From the NCBI GenBank assembly GCA_036971715.1, contig JAVHJL010000003.1, forward strand, positions 1,116,001-1,180,000: a stretch of 64,000 nt of DNA. The letters are read 5' to 3'. This document shows, piece by piece, positions 56,987 through 64,000 of this stretch (positions within the stretch are counted from its first letter, which is position 1; each line of letters begins with the position of its first letter). Made by a program: the position numbers and the translations under genes. This stretch comes from Arthrobotrys musiformis (lineage: Eukaryota; Ascomycota; Orbiliomycetes; Orbiliales; Orbiliaceae). Under the pieces are notes generated by a model, which was given only the letters and a program-made list of their open reading frames with translations, did no database searches and was not told the DNA's origin.

Positions 56987-58494
56987 GAAGTTGATGGTGT
57001 TTTGGGGTTTTTGTCGACGGAAGGGGGAGGTCAGCGCTTACTTGCATGGTCTCGACAGCGTCTTTGAGTCTGGACGTAGTGTAGATGTTGCCCGCTTCCC
57101 GCTTGATAAGATAAAGTAGCAGCAGACCTTTGAGAACTAGTTGGATCCTCGTCTCGCCTCGCTTGTTGATTCACTTCGGATTGATGATTCGATTCGGTTC
57201 GATCTTTTCGTTTCAATTCGGCTGGTGTTTTAGTCTCCTCCTCTTCGAACTCTTCTTCCTCGCCATTTGGACAGCGATATAAAACCGTCGACGGCCAACC
57301 ATATATTACAATACACTTACTTAGTCATACCGTGCGGGTGGGTGTCTAGAACTGTCCATATCGAGTATCCTTCCGGCTGCATCCTTCACTCAACTCCACT
57401 CCACTCACTCAGACCATACTCATCTTCCTATCGATAGCTGTAGTATACGGCGGAGGAGGAGCTGGGTTATATTAGTCACCGCTTCAGCTTCAATACAATA
57501 CCATCCTCACCTGAAACCTCCAAAAGATCCATCGACAGCGTCCCTTCTATATGGTAGATACTTACTTACTTATATAAATTTATTCTATTTTTGCCTCGAT
57601 CGAGTCTCCGCATCCCCACGCTCGCTGCTGGCAGCTAGCTTGCTTACCTGACTGGCTGGACGCACGTTCGAATCACCTTTTTCCCATCCTCTGGCACTCT
57701 GATCTGATCTAATCCATCAGACGAATAGCATCTATCAACGTTTATCTCGCACACTGCTGCTGCTGCTGGTACCGCCATCCGCCTGCTTGGGACTCTTTCT
57801 CTTCTTCTCTCTTTCTTTTTTTGCCTTAGACAGCTTTCGCGTCCAGGCAAAAAGTACCATTTCTTGCCTGCTTGCCTGCTTGCTTGACTTCGGCCTGACT
57901 CTTCTTCCATGTCATTCATGCATGCAAGTCTTCACCACATAAATTAACATCCACCGCAGCTTCAGCATCTTCCGCCTTTCCTCTCCGCCGGAAAATACAT
58001 AATCTCTCTCTATTTACATTTCTATTTTTAAAATTTGTCACTTGGACGCTTCCTCTTTTTTTTTTCTTGGGACGTTTTCGATTACTGGTTTTCTGATACC
58101 GTTAGCGCCTGAAGAGGAGAATCAAACCCACAACGAGAGACAAAGCTGCGAAACCCGAATACCGTTAAACCTCCCCGCCTTCCGCTGGCTGGTCTTCCTT
58201 CTCTCCTCCTTCCTCTCCTCCTCCTCCTTCTTTCTCCCTTCTCCGTCTCTTTTCGCGACATTTCCGTCTATCCATCGACGGCTTTTCACACGTCATCGTT
58301 CGCATACGGTACCGCTAGACTCGATACGATCCCGCTTTTTTTTTTGCCCACGTCGGACGGAATAACGGGTGCACCATTCCTCGAGTCGCGGATTCGAGAG
58401 AGGGTTCGGCGAAAAAAATTATATATATCCGAAGCTCGGACGATAGAAAGGGACTAAGAAAGCACGGTCCTCGGCTTGTACGTGCGACGACGAG
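55536..58494. other. Intergenic, RFX1 3' UTR and J-protein promoter
   Basis: Nearly 3 kb without a supportable gene. It contains a CAC/ACC repeat (about 55851-55888), a 26-base poly-A run (about 56957-56982) and pyrimidine-rich DNA at 58190-58260 ahead of the next gene. Confidence 0.5.
55851..55888. repeat. CAC trinucleotide microsatellite
   Basis: About twelve CAC units followed by a few CTC units, roughly 320 bases after the RFX1 stop and probably in its 3' UTR. Confidence 0.85.
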
Positions 58495-61207
58495 ATGGTT
58501 CGGTATGTTTTTTATACGATGATAAGCAAAAAAGAGCTCAGAGCTAGCTCTGGGAAAGACAAGATTTAAGCTTAAAATTAAGGTCTAATACGTTCTCTCT
58601 CTCCGCTTTTCCCTTAGAGAAACGAAACTATACGAAACCTTGGGAGTAGTGCCCAGTGCGACGGCTGAGGAGATCAAAAAGGCTTATCGGTAAGGATACC
58701 ATTTTTTTAATATATATACATTCACTCTGTCTTTTTTTAGAAACTTCACGATATATATATTTTTTGGCTATTTCCTCCTTTTGTTCTGTTGTTTTGTCTT
58801 TGTTCGGTATATTCAACATACACCATATTTTTTTATCTCGACGATACTGCACCGAAGAAGAATGAGAGGAAGAAGTGGACAAAAAAAGCCTCACCATTTA
58901 CCCTCGAAGCTATGTATACACCATACATACATACACTACCCACGCCATGTATGCCTTCTTTCTATTCTATAACAAAATCGACTGTATCGACCCAAACGCA
59001 TACACGCACACAAACACAAAGCCAAGAAAAAGAAAAAAAGAGAAAGGCTATTCAGCTTACTTCGTAACAACGATTCTTTGCAGAAGAAGAAGGGCAATTA
59101 TCTTGAGATAGAGGGGGGGTGGAATTACACAGATTCAAACCCAGCATATATCACACACACACAATCCACATCCACACATATACACCTTCTCAGTCACCAC
59201 GTTTACAGCTTTGCAAAGAAAAGCCCACAAGAAAAGACAGTTTGAAAAGAATAAGAAGAGAGAGAGACAAAAAAGTGGAAACAACGAGAGCGCTGACGTT
59301 ATCCCGGTGATATTTTTATCCGTTGTTTGCGACGATCAACAGAAGGGGCGCATTAAAATTCCACCCTGATAAGAATAAAGATGATGAGAATGCTGCTGAG
59401 AAGTTTAAAGGTATGGATCCTTCTCCCTATTCCCTGTTTATGACCTCTTTTTTTGAACTTTTTGTACTTTTTCTTTTCTGTCATGTGGAGAAAAGATACC
59501 GTCATGGCCAATGGCGGTGGCGGTTGAGTCATATGGAATATACCATTCGCAGGGGCGCACTATCCGTTACGATACCTTGCTACTAACCAAAATTTCTCTC
59601 TTTCAACCGCGGGGACCCCTCCCCCGGAATTTGATGTTTTTTTCTTTTTTTTCTTTATGATATAGACCTCGGCCAAGCATACGAAATCCTTTCCGAGCCG
59701 GATAAACGAAAAATATACGATCAGTACGGTCTAGACTTCATCCTCAGAGGCGGAGGCGCCTCGCCGGCAAACGACGAGAGCAAACCGGACGAAAGTACAA
59801 CAAAGTCGAAAGACCACGTTCCCTCCGGGACGCCGAAGTTTCGACGACATAATACCGATGGATACGGGTACGGGAGCACCATGCAGCCGCCGCTGAGGCC
59901 ACCCCCCAGCCAATCGTACAATTATTCGAATTCGAGGGGGGCCGGGGGAGGTGGGGGTGGGGGGTATCCGTTTGATGAGTTTAAGGTTTTTGAGACGTTT
60001 ATGGCGAGTTATGGGAGTGATACTTACGGTGGGGGGCCGCCGATATACGGTGGTATGCCGGGGATGCATGGGATGCCTGGGAGTCCGATGCCGAGGGAAC
60101 ATTTGTCGGAGGGGAATAGTCCGTATGTTAAGTCGAGGTATAGGGAGGATAGGGATAGTAGGAGGGAGAGGGAGCGGGAAAGATATCGGGAGAAAGAGGA
60201 GCGTAGGGAGAGGGATTCGTATGCGAGCGATACGGTGAACGGGAGGAGTGTTGAGAGGGACGGCTATAGGGATAGCCACCGGGATAGCCATAGGGACCGG
60301 GATTCGAAGCATGGGAAGTCGAATGGGAAGGCGGGTGTGTCTGTTGTGGAGAGGAAGCTGCCGATATCATTAGAAGAGTATGAGAGAATTCAACCCTTTG
60401 CTTTTTTTTTTTCAAGTTCGTAAGAAGCTCTTTGAAGCTTTTGGGAAGAGTTCCATTTTATGGGTTTAAGGCTAACAGGTGAGGTTTTCTTTTCATCTTT
60501 GGTTGTTTATAGAATCTTCAAGGGTGTTCAGAAAAAACTACTTATCAAGAGGAAAGCCTTCGACGCTGATCAGAAAATGATCACGGAGGAGAAAATTCTT
60601 GATATTGCGGTCCGAGCTGGTATGAAAGCCGGATCGAAATTCAAATTCACCGGAGTCGGCGACGAGGTTTCGGACGGAGGCATGCAGGATTTACACATTA
60701 TTCTTGAGGAGGTATGTATATTCCCTATCGTCAAATGAAGTGATGGATTTTGATGGAGGAATATGGCCTAATGTTTTTCTGGGGGTTAGAAACCTCATGA
60801 GAGGTTCACCCGTGACGGTGACGATTTGATCACTACTATTGATATTACCCTCAAGGATGCATTGACCGGTAAGTTTCTTCCCTTTTGGCGGGTTGGACTG
60901 CATGATAGCTAAAGAATAGTGAATAGGCTGGTCGAGTCACGTCGTAACTATCGAAGGTTCAGCAATCCCGGTTTCGCACGCTGGGCCTACACCCCCGAAT
61001 TGGTCGACCACATTCCCGGACCATGGGATGCCTAAAGCGAAGTCTAAAGAGCGCGGAAATCTTGTTGTTAAAGTTAACGTAAGTATCCTCAATATTTAAA
61101 TTGAAGGGTTTGGGGGAAATGGCTAATGTGGAAACTGGATGTTATAGATCAAGTTCCCTACCTCCCTTACAACGGAGCAGAAGGAGAAATTGAAGGAGAT
61201 TTTATAA
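58495..61207 (+). CDS. Class II J-protein (Sis1/DnaJB-like) with RE/RD insert, 449 aa
   Basis: Eight exons: 58495-58502 (8 bases), 58618-58689, 59343-59410, 59666-60377, 60513-60711, 60790-60868, 60927-61078 and 61148-61207. The J domain covers residues 1 to about 70, starts MVRETKLYETLGVVPSATAE, and has HPD at 34-36. The central part has a Gly run (GGGGGGG), a GMHGMPGSPM patch and a long Arg/Asp/Glu/His stretch (RRERERERYREKEERRERD, then RDSHRDSHRDRDSKH). The C-terminal peptide-binding domains (about 277-449) hold LPISLEEIFKGVQKKLLIKR, HERFTRDGDDLITTIDITLK and GNLVVKVNIKFPTSLTTEQ. There is no Cys zinc finger, so it is class II. It would stimulate Hsp70. The RD/RE insert is unlike yeast Sis1, whose linker is Gly/Phe/Met-rich. 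Confidence 0.9.
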
Positions 61208-62024
61208 GTCTCTTGCTATCTGTTGGATTAAACGGATACAGTTCCCCCCCTTCCCCCCATTCCTTGCACATACCCTTTTTTTCCCCGATTGATCATTATC
61301 ATTAACCCGTCATTAACAATCATACAATACTACTGTGCACTATCTAAAGCCTCGTCCACCGTGTCCAGGAGTTTTGCTTCCTTGTTAAAACCTTCGCATT
61401 TTACAGTCCGCATATTTTTTGCAAAGCTTCAGCACCTATTTTTGTTTTGCTCATGCATGTGTTTCTTTTTTATCAGATTCTAGGGCTTCATTTTTTAGGT
61501 ATCAGGAAAGTATTTATCTGGAAGACCGCCGTATTACGACTGTTACTTTTTTTCTCATTTGGTTTTTTTTATGGATGAGGTGTTGCATTTGTTTGCTTTT
61601 ATGGTTTTCTTTTTTCTTTTTTCTTTTTTTTTTTTTGAAGTATTTTGGATTTTTTTATTTTTTTTTGTATATATGGATTAATCCGGGGGATGGAAATAGA
61701 GAAATATACTCACGCAAGAAAATTACCTATTTTATATTTCTTCGGTGTTGGCGGAGTTTATGTTACGTAAAGATGTTGCGGCGGGTCAACTCAAAATATG
61801 CAACGTCTCGATATCGATTGCAGGTGGGTTTGGATATAAGATTTATTGATTATCGTGGGCTGGTATTGTTATTACCCTTTAGTTATTTACCCTTTAGAGG
61901 CTTCTGGCTTTGGCTTGAGCCATTTCCATAATTTCTCAAGCTCGGGGTGTATAAACCTCGGATGAAAGTTATATGCAACAACCTCCAAACCACCAATCGA
62001 ATATCAAAATATCAAAAACCGATC
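61208..62024. other. Intergenic between J-protein and UreF
   Basis: About 800 bases with many T-rich runs (61540-61670) and no conserved frame; probably the J-protein 3' UTR and the ureF promoter. Confidence 0.55.
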
Positions 62025-62927
62025 ATGGAACCCACCACCCCCACCGCTGATAAAGAAAGTAGTGAAGTAGAGGAACTTAAATCCCAGATCACTGCCTTAA
62101 AATCCCAACTCGCCGCCGCGAAATCACAGGCGTCGCAAATCCCGCCGTTGGGTATGTGAAAAATACCACATACCAACACATCCGTTCATCCGTATTAACC
62201 TTTTCCTTATAAACCAGCCCCGCCGCCGCATCTATGGCTACTCCTCGCCGACTCGGCGTTACCGATTGGATCCTTCGCCTTCTCGTCTGGTTTAGAATCA
62301 TACATCTCGCATAGAAGCCTCAGACCGGTGACGGGGAAACCGACGCCGAAGATGGAGTTGATACGGTTTTTACGGTTATCGCTGTTATCGGTGTCGACTA
62401 CGACGGTACCATTCATTGCCGCGGCGTTTAGAGATCCTAGCGGTGTGATGGAGGTGGATGATGTGTTTGATTCTAGTACTACGTGTGAAGTCGCGCGGAG
62501 GGCGAGTATTTCGCAGGGAAGGGCGTTGTGTAGTGTTTGGGATAAATCGTTTGCGGCTTCGCTTTTGGATACGAGGGGTTGTGGGGGGTTGCCGACGGGG
62601 TTTAGGCCTGAGCATTTTGGACCGGCGTGGGGGTATATTACTAGGTTATGCGGGGTTGAGGGGACGGATGGAGGGGTTGAGATGGTGGGGTTTGTGTTTT
62701 TGTTTAATCATGTTAAGGCGCTGTTGTCGGCTGCGGTGAGGTTGTCGCTTATAGGGCCGTATGTTGCGCAGCAGGTTTTGGCGAGTGAGGAGGTGGTGGG
62801 GTTGGTTAAGGCGGCGGTTGGGAGGGGGGTGGGGATTCCGGTTGAGGAGGCGGGGCAGTCGGTTCCTACAGTTGATTTGTGGCAGGGGAGGCATGAGAGG
62901 CTATATACTAGGATTTTTAACTCTTGA
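62025..62927 (+). CDS. ureF: Urease accessory protein UreF, 278 aa
   Basis: Two exons, 62025-62151 and 62218-62927; donor GTATGT, acceptor ACCAG, phase 1. A short coiled-coil-like start (EELKSQITALKSQLAAAKSQ) is followed by the UreF signature PHLWLLLADSALPIGSFAFS, SGLESYISHR. Then come DRxxASLLD-like SFAASLLDTRGCGGL, WGYITRLCG, and a late VGRGVGIPVEEAGQSVPTVD stretch before WQGRHERLYTRIFNS. UreF works with UreD and UreG to load nickel into apo-urease in the cytosol, and regulates the GTPase UreG. The other urease genes are not in this window, which is normal for fungi. Codon use is GC-poor at third positions (many GGG and TTG) compared with LYS9. Confidence 0.93.
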
Positions 62928-63866
62928 GGCCTCCTCCTTTGGTGATAGGAGGGGGTGTAGGTGTTTACGGAGAGGTTCGATTAAGAATTTTTTTCAAAAT
63001 TTTTTAATTTTCCCGTTTCCCAGTAGTGTTAATAAACATGAGGTTTTTTTGATAAAAGGAAAAAGGTGAAGTTGAATCCGCCCTTTGGAATTGAACAGGG
63101 AAGCTCAATTGAGTATTACCCGCAAAAAAGCATCGATACCAATGTCAATATTGGAGTAAGGAGATGGAAGGGAAGAAACAACCTCACCACCCGCATTTTC
63201 TTCTTCTCGGGGTTAAAGTCAAGTCGTACATACCTAATACACATCTTCGGTCGTCAAAAATCGTTGAAGACGTGACGGACGTGGAGTAGCAGATATGCAT
63301 GAAACGAAACTTTTTTGAGAAAAGTGAGGTGGGGGTTGAGGAACGAAAAGACATTTGAAAGCATGAGAACATTAGGAAGGAGTGGAGAGGATGAGTGATG
63401 ATTGAGTAGTAGTTTGAGGGAAGACTTTCATGACGTATTGCCTGACGATGACCAACTAGGTTGATTTCGTGGCCAAGGTTTCGAGCGGCTTTTTTTTATC
63501 ATGAAGTCATTTTTAATAAGAAGCGCCAGTCGCTTTAGAAGGACAAAAAACATAAAATGCATAACAGAAAAAGCAGAAAAAACGAAACATTTTTTTAAAA
63601 AGAAAAGAATCAGTTATCCACCCAGAAGTTAGTAAAAGGAAAAATAAAAGCAATCCCATGTTGAAAGAGAAAGAAAAAAGTCAGTGATTTTTTTTGTCCA
63701 GAGCGTAAAAGGTAGGCGAAAGTGATAAAGCATCGTTGAATGTTTTACGATCTTTGGCTTCTTTTATCGTTGGAATGTAATGGAGCTTTGTAATGGAAAG
63801 GAAATATAAAGAATACCAATGGTCAGTAAAGTTGGTGGTATTGGCAATCAGAAAACTCGTGGGAGT
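62928..63866. other. 3' intergenic region between ureF and the right-edge gene
   Basis: About 940 bases, A-rich to the right, without a supportable gene. It fits two facing 3' UTRs. Confidence 0.5.
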
Positions 63867-64000
63867 CTATTGTTCCCAGAGGCGTCGGAGGGCATCAATG
63901 TTACGAGACATGGTATCGTAATCTGGGCTGCGAGAACGATTATTCTGAGCAGCAGAGGAGGACCCTTCACCAAAGGCATTTGTAAAGGTTGAGGCACTGA
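63867..64000 (-). CDS. Unknown protein, C-terminal 44 residues only
   Basis: The minus strand is open from the right edge to a TAG at 63869-63867. The visible end is Ser/Asn-rich (SASTFTNAFGEGSSSAAQ, then NNRSRSPDYD) and finishes TMSRNIDALRRLWEQ. The composition and a short terminal helix suggest a real protein end rather than a chance frame. The family is not recognised. The rest lies outside the window. Confidence 0.5.
   Translation of the reverse strand, partial: SASTFTNAFGEGSSSAAQNNRSRSPDYDTMSRNIDALRRLWEQ

Overview
The window is nuclear DNA from a filamentous ascomycete (Pezizomycotina). Most genes are split by short introns of about 50-120 bases with GTANGT donors, CTAAC/CTAAT-type branch points and (C/T)AG acceptors. 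The gene set is typically fungal: alpha-aminoadipate lysine synthesis (LYS9), Rvs161, Yop1, Pex3, Atg101, an RFX1 regulator and a UreF urease chaperone. A duplicated segment carries dense C-to-T/G-to-A transitions, which is the signature of repeat-induced point mutation (RIP). I cannot assign a species. An early-diverging class (Orbiliomycetes or Pezizomycetes) is a guess from protein style only. All gene models were spliced by hand; exon phases close in every multi-exon model given below.

Layout. 1-612: the 3' end of a Ser/Thr-rich protein gene, probably secreted. 613-8486: an AT-rich, gene-poor block with a complete tRNA-Thr gene and a decayed retrotransposon integrase. 8487-10690: nested repeats, namely an inverted-repeat/SINE-like element enclosing a RIP-mutated duplicate of the 3' flank of the seryl-tRNA synthetase gene, then a 110-aa mitochondrial-type gene and the unmutated copy of that flank. 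10673-29733: a dense housekeeping region with SerRS(-), a complex I subunit(+), Rvs161(-), AMPK beta(-), a two-TM acidic-tailed protein(+), Yop1(+), Atg101(-), Pex3(+) and Cbf5(-). 30209-37498: an accessory stretch with a large secreted PAN-like protein(-), a small RING-H2-like protein(+) and an orphan 275-aa protein(-), separated by AT-rich DNA without genes. 38328-43507: Derlin(-), saccharopine reductase LYS9(+) and KIN17(-). 43508-48497: a 5-kb stretch with no gene I can support. 48498-62927: all plus strand, an orphan seven-TM protein, RFX1, a class II J-protein and UreF. 63867-64000: the C-terminus of a minus-strand gene that runs out of the window.

Functional links are those of ordinary cell biology: ER shaping and ER-associated degradation (Yop1, Derlin), autophagy initiation (Atg101), peroxisome biogenesis (Pex3), energy sensing (AMPK beta), endocytosis (Rvs161), ribosome biogenesis (Cbf5), and translation (SerRS, tRNA-Thr). 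I see no biosynthetic cluster, CRISPR array or intact mobile element. The most unusual content is the repeat nest at 8.5-10.7 kb and the accessory stretch at 30-38 kb.
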